From: Prochlorococcus sp. AG-409-A10
Lineage (GTDB): Bacteria > Cyanobacteriota > Cyanobacteriia > PCC-6307 > Cyanobiaceae
Assembly: GCA_003216175.1 (NCBI GenBank)
Contig: QCJG01000003.1
Location: forward strand, 1-64,000
DNA: 64,000 nt
Direction of reading: 5' to 3'
The notes below the pieces were generated by a model, which saw only the letters and a list, made by a program, of their open reading frames with translations, made no database searches and was not told the DNA's origin. The translations under genes were made by a program, and so were the position numbers. The first letter of the stretch is position 1. Each line of letters opens with the position of its first letter. Below, piece after piece: positions 48,065 to 58,090 of the stretch.

Positions 48065-49236
48065 TGAACTAATAAGTCCAGAATATCCTTTGATGCTCTA
48101 TCTGTAACTCCAGGCTTTCCTAATTTTTCTTTCAATCTTTGATAACCAAGAATTATATCTTGTTTTGTAGAATCATCTTCAAGAATTTTTAATGCTGCAT
48201 TAAAAATTCTTTCAGCGGTAAAATCCTCTTGTATAAACTCTGGTATTAACATTTTATTTAAAAGAAGATTAACTGGGGAAATATATTCAACATTAAATCT
48301 CAACAAATATCTAGCGAAAAAAGCAGTAACTCTACTTACTTTATATCCAACGATTTGTGGAACTGAGTTTAGAGCCAATTCCATATTAATCGTCCCAGAC
48401 TTAGCTAAAGCCAGATGTGCAGATGAGAATAGAAATGGTTTTAAATCATCAACTTCATTAGACGAAATAATCCTTCCAGACAAACCATATTCTTTTAATG
48501 ATTTTTTTAATATTTCATCAAATTGTTCTAATCCAGATGGTATTAGAACAGTAATAGAAGGATCCTTTTCCTGAAGAAGCTTAGCTGCTTTTAGCAATGG
48601 AGGTAAGATATATTTAAGTTCTTGTTTTCGAGAAGCCGGAATAAGAAGAAGAAGTTTCTGATCAGTTTTTAATCCTATTCTTTTAAAAGATTCTTCTCTA
48701 GTAGGAATATTTCTATAGAAATCCAACATTGGATGACCTACAAATTTTACATTTCCTCCCTTATTTGAATAAAATTTAGCTTCCTCTTCAAAAATAGCTA
48801 ATATTTTATCTGTAAAACTAATCAAATCGGTTGTACCCGAATCACCTAATCTCCACGCCCATTCCTGAGGAGCAATATAATAAATTATCGGAATATTAGG
48901 AAACTTTTTTTTTACTTTTAATCCTAGTCGAATATTTGGCCCCATATAATCTATTAAAACGACTGCATCAGGTGGGGAAAAACTTAAATAATCTTCAATT
49001 TTTGATTGTGCATTTAAAGTTGGGAGGACGTAAGGAAGAGCTTCTAAAAAACCAATTGCACCTATAGAAGAAGTATTAGATATTAATTGAGCACCTGCTT
49101 CTTTCATCCTTTCACCGCCTAAAGCAATTATCTCTAATTCAATTTTCCTTTTTTCTGCATTAGTCTTTAAAGCATTTATTAATAAACTCCCCTGCAAGTC
49201 TCCAGAAACTTCACCAGTACTGATTAATAACTTCAT
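48061..49236 (-). CDS. lpxB: Lipid-A-disaccharide synthase
   Basis: A GT19 enzyme that joins UDP-diacylglucosamine and lipid X. It opens with STGEVSGDLQGSLLINAL and shows the C-terminal UDP-binding region SAHLALAKSGTINMELAL and VNLLLNKMLIPEFIQEDF. At 391 residues it is normal. It shares one base with the upstream lpxA and overlaps msrA downstream by four bases. Confidence 0.96.
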   Translation of the reverse strand: MKLLISTGEVSGDLQGSLLINALKTNAEKRKIELEIIALGGERMKEAGAQLISNTSSIGAIGFLEALPYVLPTLNAQSKIEDYLSFSPPDAVVLIDYMGPNIRLGLKVKKKFPNIPIIYYIAPQEWAWRLGDSGTTDLISFTDKILAIFEEEAKFYSNKGGNVKFVGHPMLDFYRNIPTREESFKRIGLKTDQKLLLLIPASRKQELKYILPPLLKAAKLLQEKDPSITVLIPSGLEQFDEILKKSLKEYGLSGRIISSNEVDDLKPFLFSSAHLALAKSGTINMELALNSVPQIVGYKVSRVTAFFARYLLRFNVEYISPVNLLLNKMLIPEFIQEDFTAERIFNAALKILEDDSTKQDIILGYQRLKEKLGKPGVTDRASKDILDLLVQ

Positions 49237-50087
49237 TATTTATTTAACATTAAAGAAGGCATTGGACCTCTTCTACCTTTCCCAATAGAGAGTTCTATAA
49301 ATTCACATAACCTTGCAGAAGATTGTAATAGATTCTCTTGTCTTGCAATTTTCAAACCATCAGAGATTACATATTCAGATTTAAATAACAAGTTCCAAAT
49401 TCTTTTCAATTGTAGATATTCTTCTTTATTATCTTTATCTATAGTTTGCCTTTTAATTCCAACCTTATTTAGCCCCCGCATTCTTCCAGGATGACCTTCT
49501 GCCAAGCAATAAGGAGGAACATCTCTATCAACTCTTGTCATGCCTCCAACCATGGCTAAATAACCAATATGAACAAATTGATGTATCCCCAGGCAACCTC
49601 CAATAACAGCTCTATCTTCAACAACAACGTGACCTGCAATCTGCACGCTATTAGCTATAACTACACTATTACCAACTTCACAATTATGTCCTAAATGTGA
49701 ATAAGCCATTAACAAATTCTGATTCCCAACTATAGTTTTTTCCCCTTCAAAAGTGGCCCTATTAATAGTTACACATTCTCTAAAAGTATTATTATCTCCA
49801 ATTAAAACATCAGTAGAATCTCCTCCATACTTCAAATCTTGGGGTTCTAATCCAATACATGCTCCTGGGAAAATCTTATTATTTGATCCTATTTTTACTT
49901 TTCCCTCGATAATTACATTTGGTCCTATACAAGTATTAGAACCAACAATCACATCTGGACCAATAACAGCTCCTGAACCTACACATACTCCTTTCTCAAG
50001 TTCAGCTTTTGGAGAGACGTCTGCAAATTCATGAATATTGACTTTGTTGTCTGCAATTAAGCTTTCAGAAGATTGATGTTCACTCAT
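49236..50087 (-). CDS. lpxA: UDP-N-acetylglucosamine O-acyltransferase
   Basis: The first enzyme of lipid A synthesis. A left-handed beta-helix of hexapeptide repeats (GVCVGSGAVIGPDVIVGSNT-type) fills the N-terminal ~190 residues. The catalytic His lies in LMAYSHLGHNCEVGNSV, and IGGCLGIHQFVHIG and MRGLNKVGIKR are typical. I start at the ATG at 50087, four bases after the fabZ stop; a TTG at 50102 is also in frame. lpxD is not in the window. Confidence 0.95.
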   Translation of the reverse strand: MSEHQSSESLIADNKVNIHEFADVSPKAELEKGVCVGSGAVIGPDVIVGSNTCIGPNVIIEGKVKIGSNNKIFPGACIGLEPQDLKYGGDSTDVLIGDNNTFRECVTINRATFEGEKTIVGNQNLLMAYSHLGHNCEVGNSVVIANSVQIAGHVVVEDRAVIGGCLGIHQFVHIGYLAMVGGMTRVDRDVPPYCLAEGHPGRMRGLNKVGIKRQTIDKDNKEEYLQLKRIWNLLFKSEYVISDGLKIARQENLLQSSARLCEFIELSIGKGRRGPMPSLMLNK

Positions 50088-50091
50088 CACT

Positions 50092-50550
50092 TCAATCCAC
50101 AAGAGAAAACATCAAATCTCCAGAACAAACCAACTGATCATCCACTTTTGCTTCTCCCCTCACTTTCCCAAATCTCTTTCTTTTGATGCTTATCAACTCA
50201 CAAGATATCAGTAATTGATCTCCAGGGACCACTGGACGCCTAAACCGAACTGAATCAATCCCAGCGAACACAAAAAGCCCTTTTGGAAGATCAGGCATTT
50301 GAGAAACAATCAAACCACCTACCTGAGCCATTGCTTCTACTATTAATACTCCTGGCATTAGGGGTCTATCGGGGAAGTGACCTTGAAATTGAGGCTCATT
50401 AAGAGTGACATTTTTTATTGCCACAGCTTTCTTGCCTTGATCATGTTCTATCACTCTGTCAACAAGCGCAAAGGGATATCTATGTGGCAAAAGCCCCATT
50501 ATTTGCTCGCTATTTAAAACAAGAGGTTGGGAAGAAGAAATGTCAGTCAA
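50092..50550 (-). CDS. fabZ: 3-hydroxyacyl-[acyl-carrier-protein] dehydratase
   Basis: A hot-dog-fold dehydratase of fatty acid synthesis. The catalytic His is in [14 protein letters not shown] and the catalytic Glu in [26 protein letters not shown] links them. 152 residues, start TTG. It sits between lpxC and lpxA, the usual arrangement that balances hydroxyacyl-ACP supply between lipid A and fatty acids. Confidence 0.96.
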   Translation of the reverse strand: MTDISSSQPLVLNSEQIMGLLPHRYPFALVDRVIEHDQGKKAVAIKNVTLNEPQFQGHFPDRPLMPGVLIVEAMAQVGGLIVSQMPDLPKGLFVFAGIDSVRFRRPVVPGDQLLISCELISIKRKRFGKVRGEAKVDDQLVCSGDLMFSLVD

Positions 50551-50561
50551 AATAGATTTAA

Positions 50562-51407
50562 TTAAGTTAATACCTTTTGAAGAGAAGCTGCAAATTCAGC
50601 ATGAAGAGCATGAGACCCTTTATAAACAAAAATTTGCGCCTTCGGTAATCCAACAAAAGCTAAATCTCCAATCAAGTCAAGCAATTTATGACGCACTGGT
50701 TCATTTGCAAATCTCAAGGGTGGGTTCACCCAAGAATCACCATTACAAACCAACGCATTTTCAAGAGCTCCTCCTTTAATTAGACCAGCTTTCTTTAATT
50801 CTTCTAACTGATCAAGAAAGCCAAAAGTTCGTGCAGGTGCAATTTCTTTAACAAAATTATTTGGGGACAGCTCAATAGAAAACATTTGCTGTCCAATTGC
50901 CTTATATGGGAAATCAATCAAACCTATTAATTTCAACTTTTTTGATGGTTTTGCAAAAATGACACTTTCTCCTTTGCTAACAAAAATTGGAGATTTGAGC
51001 TCTGGCCTTGGTCTAGGAGATGTTATGGAATTAACCATTCCTACCTTTTGAATTTCATCGATCCAACCAATCGCAGAACCATCAAGTAAAGGGATCTCAC
51101 TCCCATTAATTTCTATATTTATATGAGTTAAACCTGCACCAATTAAAGAAGCCAGCAAATGTTCAACGGTTGATACTTTTTTTCCATTCAGATTAAGTGT
51201 TGTACATAAAGGAGTATTCCTTACTTGCGAAATATCAATAGGAAAAACTTTATTAGGTTCCTCTGAAAAAGAGATATGAAATCCCGTTAATTCTGTTGGT
51301 TTAATAATTACTGAACATTTAAGTCCAGTATGCAATCCAATCCCATCTTTTCTAATTTCTTTTTGAAGCGTCCAACCTTCTTCATAGTTATTCGGGAAGA
51401 AGAACAC
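50562..51407 (-). CDS. lpxC: UDP-3-O-acyl-N-acetylglucosamine deacetylase
   Basis: The committed zinc-dependent step of lipid A synthesis. The zinc ligands are in [14 protein letters not shown] and [14 protein letters not shown] (His and Asp), with the third family His in [10 protein letters not shown]. The start GTG shares one base with the bamA stop (TAGTG). The length of 281 residues is slightly shorter than E. coli LpxC (305). Confidence 0.95.
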   Translation of the reverse strand: MFFFPNNYEEGWTLQKEIRKDGIGLHTGLKCSVIIKPTELTGFHISFSEEPNKVFPIDISQVRNTPLCTTLNLNGKKVSTVEHLLASLIGAGLTHINIEINGSEIPLLDGSAIGWIDEIQKVGMVNSITSPRPRPELKSPIFVSKGESVIFAKPSKKLKLIGLIDFPYKAIGQQMFSIELSPNNFVKEIAPARTFGFLDQLEELKKAGLIKGGALENALVCNGDSWVNPPLRFANEPVRHKLLDLIGDLAFVGLPKAQIFVYKGSHALHAEFAASLQKVLT

Positions 51408-53710
51408 TAGAATTTCCAGCCAATTCCAATGTTATATCGCCAATTACCACTAAAATCCTGACTCGCTGCCTCTATCCGAATTGGGCCAACAGGTGTATTA
51501 ATAACTGCTCCAGGTCCAATAGAGAAACCAGATCCTGGTTTCTCTAGTATTTTCCCAGGCTTCCCTGGAACAGATGATTGGGAACTAAAATCAGTTCCTG
51601 CGTCCACAAATAGGACCCCTGAAACTAGTCGCCAAATAGGAAATCTGTATTCTCCTGTTGCTTCTCCATAATTTCTTGCGACACCTAGATCACAAGAATT
51701 CCAACCTCGAACAGAGTTGGCTCCTCCTAAGCAAAATGCTTCATAAGGAGGTAAATCTCCTATGATTGTTCCAATCTTTGCCTGAAAACCTATCGATTGA
51801 GAGCAATCTGATTTTTCACCAGGTTTGGGGCGACAACCTTTATGAAACTTCAGCCAATTAACAGGATAAAAACGAGAATAACTAACCCGAGTTCTATTAA
51901 AAGTCGGTGAATTTTCGCCTAAACTAATAAATTGTTCAGAGCCAATATTTAAATAATTTCCAGAGGTTGGATTTCTTGAATTATCTAAATTGTTATAGGT
52001 AAGGGCACTTTTTAAACTAACTAATGTATTTTCTGTAGAGCAATTATATGCAACACAAATAACTTCATTCTCAGGAACTTTACCATCTATAAAATTTGTT
52101 GATGCTACACCATATGGTCTTTTATATCCAGCGTAATCTATTGGCTTAACTTTCTGGAAATTAGCACCTATTAGTACATTCCAAGGAACCTTTTTTAAAG
52201 GCTGACCGCCATTTAAAGGTCTAGCGAAAGAGAAGCCTCCTCCTGTTCTCTCTAATACAATAGAATCACCCTCATAATCAAACCAGCTAAACTGAGGTGC
52301 GGAAATCTTAGCAGAGGAAATATCAGAAAATGGTCCCGTTTCTATTAAAGTATTATTATCGTTTATATCTAAGTTATGAGATTGATTAATGTCATAACTT
52401 GTTAATGAATTAGGTGCTTCATATCTATCTGTAACTCCTTGAATACTTCCTCCATCTTGACTTCTAAATTCTTGAGGAACTTCTCTACTTAAATACAATG
52501 AAGTTCTAAAAGATGTCCTATGTTTATCATTTTTAATCCAGGGATCGTACAAGGAAAGATTTAGGAGTGCTCCATATTCTCCATAAGTCAAATTCATATT
52601 TGATGACCATGCTCTTCCAACCAGATTGGACTCTTGCAATCCAATCTGTCCGAATACACCTTGACCTCCACTATAACCAAGGCCTCCAGTCAAAGAGCCT
52701 GTTCTTTGCTCAGTTATACCTAGTGAAATGATAATACTTCCAGGTTCTGAACTTAATGGCTTAAGAGTGACTTTTACATCATTAAAGAGTGAGGTTGAGT
52801 ATAATCTTTTAATATCTGATTCTAAATTTTTTCTATTAAAAATATCTCCAACTTTAGTTATTAATTCTCTTTTAATTACCCATCTCTTTGTTTTTCCTTT
52901 TATCAACCTGCCTTTTTCATCTTCAGAATTTCCATCTTCATCTATAAAATTTATCTCAATACCGGCAATGTATCCTTCTTGAATATTAAGTTCAACTCTT
53001 CCTTCTTTAGTTACACGACTTGGACCAGATATCCTAGCCAACGAATATCCTTGACTTGTATACCAATCCTTAATTTCTTTAATCCTTATTTTTAGAGTAT
53101 TTAGATTTAAGGTTTTCCCATAATCATTATTAAAAATCTCATTTAATTTTGTATTTGATAGTTTTCTTTCAAGTGGAATTATATTTATCTTATTTAATAT
53201 CGGATTAGCTTCAAGTTTAATCAGAAGTTGTATTCCTGAAGCACTTTGTAAAGACTCGATCTTTGCGCCAGAGAACCACCCTGATGAATAAATTCGATCT
53301 AAATCCTTCTTAACTTCTTTACTCGTAACTTTACTACCTGGTCTAATCAACATTGCATCATAGGCAATAACTTCCAACCTCTCTTTATCAGGATGATCTT
53401 CAAGTCCCTCAATAACAATTTCTGAAATTAATACTCTTTGTTCTTCAATAATAGTATTTTCATCATTTTTATTTTCTCCCTCAGAAATCAAAAAATTATC
53501 AAGATTTAAATTAAATTTATTATGATTTGATTGATGATTAAATTGCAAGCTTTCATTCATCTTATTTTTAACAAAAAATTGATTATCACTTGAGATTATT
53601 TTTGAGGCTTTAGTTTCTCCAAAAAGGCTAATAAAAGGAACTGCCAAAGCAACTGCATATGCACTTTTGCTTATTAATTTTTGATTAGATCTGGAAAGTC
53701 TTTTGAACAT
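51407..53710 (-). CDS. bamA: Outer membrane protein assembly factor, BamA/Omp85 family
   Basis: About 767 residues: a short export-like N-terminus (KSAYAVALAVPFISLFG), three POTRA domains (about residues 90-330; VLISEIVIEGLEDHPDKERL begins the first), then a 16-stranded beta-barrel. The barrel carries GLQESNLVGRAWS and the lid-lock region VRGWNSCDLGVARNYGEATGEYRFPI, and ends GIGWKF with the terminal aromatic residue. I chose the ATG at 53710 over an in-frame TTG at 53719. It inserts outer-membrane barrels; three POTRAs is the cyanobacterial number. It lies upstream of lpxC in the same run. Confidence 0.93.
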   Translation of the reverse strand: MFKRLSRSNQKLISKSAYAVALAVPFISLFGETKASKIISSDNQFFVKNKMNESLQFNHQSNHNKFNLNLDNFLISEGENKNDENTIIEEQRVLISEIVIEGLEDHPDKERLEVIAYDAMLIRPGSKVTSKEVKKDLDRIYSSGWFSGAKIESLQSASGIQLLIKLEANPILNKINIIPLERKLSNTKLNEIFNNDYGKTLNLNTLKIRIKEIKDWYTSQGYSLARISGPSRVTKEGRVELNIQEGYIAGIEINFIDEDGNSEDEKGRLIKGKTKRWVIKRELITKVGDIFNRKNLESDIKRLYSTSLFNDVKVTLKPLSSEPGSIIISLGITEQRTGSLTGGLGYSGGQGVFGQIGLQESNLVGRAWSSNMNLTYGEYGALLNLSLYDPWIKNDKHRTSFRTSLYLSREVPQEFRSQDGGSIQGVTDRYEAPNSLTSYDINQSHNLDINDNNTLIETGPFSDISSAKISAPQFSWFDYEGDSIVLERTGGGFSFARPLNGGQPLKKVPWNVLIGANFQKVKPIDYAGYKRPYGVASTNFIDGKVPENEVICVAYNCSTENTLVSLKSALTYNNLDNSRNPTSGNYLNIGSEQFISLGENSPTFNRTRVSYSRFYPVNWLKFHKGCRPKPGEKSDCSQSIGFQAKIGTIIGDLPPYEAFCLGGANSVRGWNSCDLGVARNYGEATGEYRFPIWRLVSGVLFVDAGTDFSSQSSVPGKPGKILEKPGSGFSIGPGAVINTPVGPIRIEAASQDFSGNWRYNIGIGWKF

Positions 53711-53764
53711 AAATTTCAAAGCAATTCAATTAAATGAAGGAATCCTTGGCTAAGAATAATTTGC

Positions 53765-54508
53765 TTAAGAAGCATTAGAGGAGTCTTTTTCTATACGTTT
53801 CAAAATCTCCTCATAAGCATCTATCACTCCTCCAAGATCTTGCCGAAAGCGATCTTTGTCAAGGATACGGCCCTTAGGATCAGAATTTGTTTTATCCCAA
53901 AACCTACAGTTATCTGGACTTATTTCATCTGCTATCACAATTTTACCTGATAAGTTAAAACCGAACTCTAATTTAAAATCAACCAATAATAAATCGATTG
54001 AATCAAAATATTCTTTTAAAATTGTATTTACACTTCTAGTAATTTTCTCTAATTCTTCCATCTGAGAAGGACTAATCAAATCAAGCAACTTTAATCTTCT
54101 TTCTGTTAGTATAGGGTCTCCTAATTCATCATCTTTATAATAAACATCAAGGAGGGGAGGGTTTAATATTGTTCCTTGTTTGATTGGAGTCTCTCTACAT
54201 AATGAACCTGTAGCGATATTGCGAATAACTACTTCCAAAGGGATTACATTAATTTTATCCGCAATCATGAATGTTTCCGAATGAAGTTCTAAAAAGTGAG
54301 TGGGAATTCCATTCAATTCAAGCAATTTAAAAAGGGCCGCAGAGATTTTGCAATTCAACCGTCCTTTTCCCTCGATCTCTGATCGTTTTTTCGCGTTAAA
54401 AGCTGTAGCATCATTTTTGAACTCTATTAAAACCCTATTTGGATTTTCGCAGGCAAAAACTCGTTTTGCCTTGCCTTCATAAATTAGTGATCCTTGGATA
54501 TGATTCAT
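53765..54508 (-). CDS. purC: Phosphoribosylaminoimidazole-succinocarboxamide synthase
   Basis: SAICAR synthase of purine synthesis, 247 residues. It opens with [30 protein letters not shown] and contains [17 protein letters not shown] and [29 protein letters not shown], the two PROSITE-type signatures of the family. It is first in the run leading to bamA (gap 54 bases) and divergent from purD. Confidence 0.96.
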   Translation of the reverse strand: MNHIQGSLIYEGKAKRVFACENPNRVLIEFKNDATAFNAKKRSEIEGKGRLNCKISAALFKLLELNGIPTHFLELHSETFMIADKINVIPLEVVIRNIATGSLCRETPIKQGTILNPPLLDVYYKDDELGDPILTERRLKLLDLISPSQMEELEKITRSVNTILKEYFDSIDLLLVDFKLEFGFNLSGKIVIADEISPDNCRFWDKTNSDPKGRILDKDRFRQDLGGVIDAYEEILKRIEKDSSNAS

Positions 54509-54698
54509 TAATACCTCTAATGTCTAATTAGTATAAATAGACAATGCTTCAAAAATCACCTCAATCAAGACAATTTTATTTAAAACCCCAATCTCCAAAC
54601 AACTAAATAACTTTTTTGCAAACAATGTATTAACTAATAATCAAAAGGTAATTAAACATCCACTAAAACTATTTTTTCATTCAATCAAGAGAAAAACT

Positions 54699-56003
54699 AT
54701 GACAATGAATCAAAAGGCTGAAGATTTAAAAAGGATATTAATAGTTGGTAGTGGAGGAAGAGAAAACTCTATTGCTTGGGCTCTATCAAAAAACCAATCT
54801 ATTGAACAAATATTTGTTTGTCCTGGCAATGGTGGGACTGCCAACTTTGATAAATGTAATTGCCTTAAAACTCAATCTGAAGATGCAAAAACAATCATTG
54901 ATGAGTGCCATAGACTTGAAATTAATTTAGTCATCATCGGTCCTGAAGTTCCTTTATCTGAAGGCTTGGCAAATAAAATGCGTGAAGCAGGATTGACAGT
55001 TTTTGGTCCAGGCAAAGATGGTGCTCAGCTAGAGGCAAGTAAAGAGTGGTCTAAAGCTCTGATGATAGAAAACAATATCCCTACAGCCAAGTACTGGTCT
55101 ACTGGATCTAAAGAGGAAGCACTAGAAATTCTTAAAAGATTTAATCAACCTCTTGTAATCAAAGCAGATGGTCTGGCGGCAGGTAAAGGTGTAATTGTTT
55201 GTGAAACCATTGAGGAATCTAAGGAAGCCATAAAGGACATTTTTTCTGGAAAGTTTGGCTCTGCAGGAAAGAAAGTTCTCCTCGAAGAGAAAATTGAAGG
55301 GCCAGAAGTTTCTATTTTTGCTCTTTGTGATGGAGAAAAATTAATTGTTCTTCCCCCAGCCCAGGATCACAAAAGATTACTTGATGGAGACAAAGGTCCA
55401 AATACAGGCGGGATGGGAGCTTATGCACCTGCGCTTCTAATTAATGAACAAGATCTTAAAAACTTAGCTGAGTTAGTTCTTATACCAACTTTAAAAGGTT
55501 TGAAAAAAAAGAAAATCAAATATATCGGAGTAATTTATGCGGGTTTAATGCTTACATCTTCTGGACCAAAAGTTATTGAATTTAATTGCCGCTTTGGGGA
55601 TCCAGAATGTCAAGCGTTAATGCCCTTAATGGGGGAGGAATTTGCTTCTGTCCTTTTGGCTTGCGCTCAAGGAGAACTAGAAAAGGCACCAAAGCTTACT
55701 TTTAACTCTGAATGCAGTGCTTGTATTGTTGCAGCCTCTAAGGGATACCCTGAAAGTCCACAAAAAGGTGACAAGATTAATATTAACGTTCCATCAAATT
55801 CTTCAATCCAAGTTTTTCATGCTGGAACCACAATCGATAAATTTGGCAATATAATTACTTCAGGTGGAAGAGTTCTTTCAATAGTCGCTCAGGCAGAAAA
55901 CTTCGACAAAGCCTTTGAATTAGCTTACGCTAACTTAAAAGAGATCAACTTTAATGATATGCATTTTAGACAAGATATAGGTTACCAAGTTAGAAATATT
56001 TAA
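54699..56003 (+). CDS. purD: Phosphoribosylamine--glycine ligase
   Basis: An ATP-grasp enzyme of purine synthesis. The N-terminal ILIVGSGGRENSIAWAL, the ATP-grasp strand PLVIKADGLAAGKGVIV, EGPEVSIFALCDG, and the catalytic/metal region VIEFNCRFGDPECQALMPLM are all present. 434 residues. purC lies divergently 190 bases away, so the two purine genes may share regulation. Confidence 0.97.
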   Translation: MTMNQKAEDLKRILIVGSGGRENSIAWALSKNQSIEQIFVCPGNGGTANFDKCNCLKTQSEDAKTIIDECHRLEINLVIIGPEVPLSEGLANKMREAGLTVFGPGKDGAQLEASKEWSKALMIENNIPTAKYWSTGSKEEALEILKRFNQPLVIKADGLAAGKGVIVCETIEESKEAIKDIFSGKFGSAGKKVLLEEKIEGPEVSIFALCDGEKLIVLPPAQDHKRLLDGDKGPNTGGMGAYAPALLINEQDLKNLAELVLIPTLKGLKKKKIKYIGVIYAGLMLTSSGPKVIEFNCRFGDPECQALMPLMGEEFASVLLACAQGELEKAPKLTFNSECSACIVAASKGYPESPQKGDKININVPSNSSIQVFHAGTTIDKFGNIITSGGRVLSIVAQAENFDKAFELAYANLKEINFNDMHFRQDIGYQVRNI

Positions 56004-56018
56004 TTTAGCTTTGCCTTA

Positions 56019-58088
56019 ATGATTAATCCAAATTCAAACAACGAAAATAATTTTTCTCCATTAAAAGAACATACTGCATTAGATAATTTAAGTATTTCAG
56101 AAAAAATAAATTTATGGTGGTCAAGATTTAACTTAAGATCAAAATTACTAGCTTTTGGAACGCTAGTAGTTAGTTTTATAATGACAATTATTACATTTTT
56201 TGCTTTAAGTAGCATACAAAAAGATGCTGGCATGAACGATACAAGATATGCAAGAGATTTAGGATTACTATTATCAGGAAACGTTACAGAATTAGTAGCG
56301 AATAATCAAACCAGAGAACTTTTCAACGTGGCAGAAAAGTTTTGGCGTTCAAGTAGGAACTTAAGATACATTTTCTTTACTGACCCAGATGGCTTTGTAA
56401 AACTGGGTATTCCAGTAAGTGCAACAACTTCAGAATCTGAGGCTGAAGGGGCCTTACAACTAACTAGAAAACTACAACTACCAAGTGAATTAAAAAAACA
56501 ACCTCAATTTCCATTAGTTAGACAACATTCAACTCCACAAGGCCAGGTAACTGATGTTTTTGTTCCCATGCTTTGGAAGGGTGAGTATCTAGGTACCTTA
56601 GCGCTGGGTGTAACACCAAATAAAAAAGCTCTTGCTACAGCAGCATTAACTAGAGAAATTACAGTTGCAGTATTTATTTCTATTTGGGTTTTAGTAATCA
56701 TCGGCGCTGTATTTAATGCTCTCACAATCACTCGTCCAATTAGAGAATTAGTCATTGGAGTCAGAGAAATTGCTAAAGGTAATTTCAAATCAAGGGTAGA
56801 TCTCCCTATGAATGGAGAACTTGGAGAACTCTTAACTGGGTTTAATGCAATGGCATCCAGACTAGAAGACTATGACGCAGCAAACATTGAAGAATTAAAA
56901 GCTGCCCAAGTCAAACAGCAATCATTAATAGCCACAATGGCAGATGGAGCTCTTCTTCTTGACGAACAAGGAAGTATTGTTTTAGTCAATCCAACTGCGA
57001 GAAGACTCTTTCGCTGGGAAGGGAGAAATCTTGAAGGTCAACAATTATTAAATCAAATTCCTGAACCTCTTGTAAAAGAACTTGAAACACCAATAACCTC
57101 TCTATTAAACAACTTTGGAGACAGCGATGATCTCCGTTGTAATCTTGAAGAGCCACCAAGAACACTGCGTATAGTTTTAAAATCGGTCAGAGACACATCA
57201 GGAGAAAATATAAAGGGTATTGCTATTACAGTTCAAGATCTTACTAGGGAAGTACAATTAAATGCAGCCCAAAAAAGATTCATAAGTAATGTTTCTCACG
57301 AATTGAGAACGCCTTTGTTCAATATAAAAAGCTATGTTGAAACACTTTATGACTTAGGTGAACAACTTACAAAAGATGAGCAAAAAGAATTTCTGGGTGT
57401 AGCAAATTCAGAGACAGATAGACTTACTAGATTGGTAAATGATGTTCTTGACTTATCCAAGCTGGAGTCTGGAAGAACGATCCAATTAGAAGCACTAAAT
57501 ATAAAAGAAGCCATGGAGCAAACCCTTAGAAACTATAAACTTAATGCTGAAGATAAAAATGTGAAATTAATACTCAATGTCGAAAATAATTTAACATCTG
57601 TTTTAGGTAACTGGGATATGATTCTCCAGGTTTTAGATAACCTTGTTGGTAATGCCCTTAAATTTAGCAATGAAGGAGGAACTATAAATTTAAAGGCCTA
57701 TACATGGCCTGACATATGCGTTGCTTCTCCAGTTGATGTAAACAATAACGCTCCACAGTGTGAGATATTATCTCCGATGCCAAAAATCAGAGTTGAAGTA
57801 TCTGATACAGGATGCGGCATTTCTGAAATTGATCAACAAAGAATATTTGAACGTTTTTACAGAGTAGAAGATTCAGTTCATACTGAAGTGGGCACGGGAC
57901 TAGGGCTTTCAATAGTCAAAGGGATCGTTGATAAACACGGAAGCGAGATAAGAATGGCTAGTGAACCAAATACTGGAACTACTTTTTGGTTTGAACTCCC
58001 TCTTGAAGACTCTGACGCTGATCAGTTATTACTAAAATCAGCAAGGAAAAATTGGGAAATTGAAAATGATAAATCTTTAATCAAATAG
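56019..58088 (+). CDS. nblS: Sensor histidine kinase NblS/Hik33 family
   Basis: Domain order over 689 residues: membrane span (about 45-65), an extracytoplasmic sensor part, a second span (about 208-230, ISIWVLVIIGAVFNAL), HAMP (about 231-285), PAS (about 300-395), HisKA with phosphorylated H427 in FISNVSHELRTPLFN, and HATPase with VLDNLVGNALKFSNEGG (N box), VSDTGCGI and GTGLGLSIVKGIVDKHG. This is the light- and stress-responsive kinase that controls hli and photosystem genes in cyanobacteria. It is followed convergently, two bases later, by kaiC. Confidence 0.9.
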   Translation: MINPNSNNENNFSPLKEHTALDNLSISEKINLWWSRFNLRSKLLAFGTLVVSFIMTIITFFALSSIQKDAGMNDTRYARDLGLLLSGNVTELVANNQTRELFNVAEKFWRSSRNLRYIFFTDPDGFVKLGIPVSATTSESEAEGALQLTRKLQLPSELKKQPQFPLVRQHSTPQGQVTDVFVPMLWKGEYLGTLALGVTPNKKALATAALTREITVAVFISIWVLVIIGAVFNALTITRPIRELVIGVREIAKGNFKSRVDLPMNGELGELLTGFNAMASRLEDYDAANIEELKAAQVKQQSLIATMADGALLLDEQGSIVLVNPTARRLFRWEGRNLEGQQLLNQIPEPLVKELETPITSLLNNFGDSDDLRCNLEEPPRTLRIVLKSVRDTSGENIKGIAITVQDLTREVQLNAAQKRFISNVSHELRTPLFNIKSYVETLYDLGEQLTKDEQKEFLGVANSETDRLTRLVNDVLDLSKLESGRTIQLEALNIKEAMEQTLRNYKLNAEDKNVKLILNVENNLTSVLGNWDMILQVLDNLVGNALKFSNEGGTINLKAYTWPDICVASPVDVNNNAPQCEILSPMPKIRVEVSDTGCGISEIDQQRIFERFYRVEDSVHTEVGTGLGLSIVKGIVDKHGSEIRMASEPNTGTTFWFELPLEDSDADQLLLKSARKNWEIENDKSLIK

Positions 58089-58090
58089 AA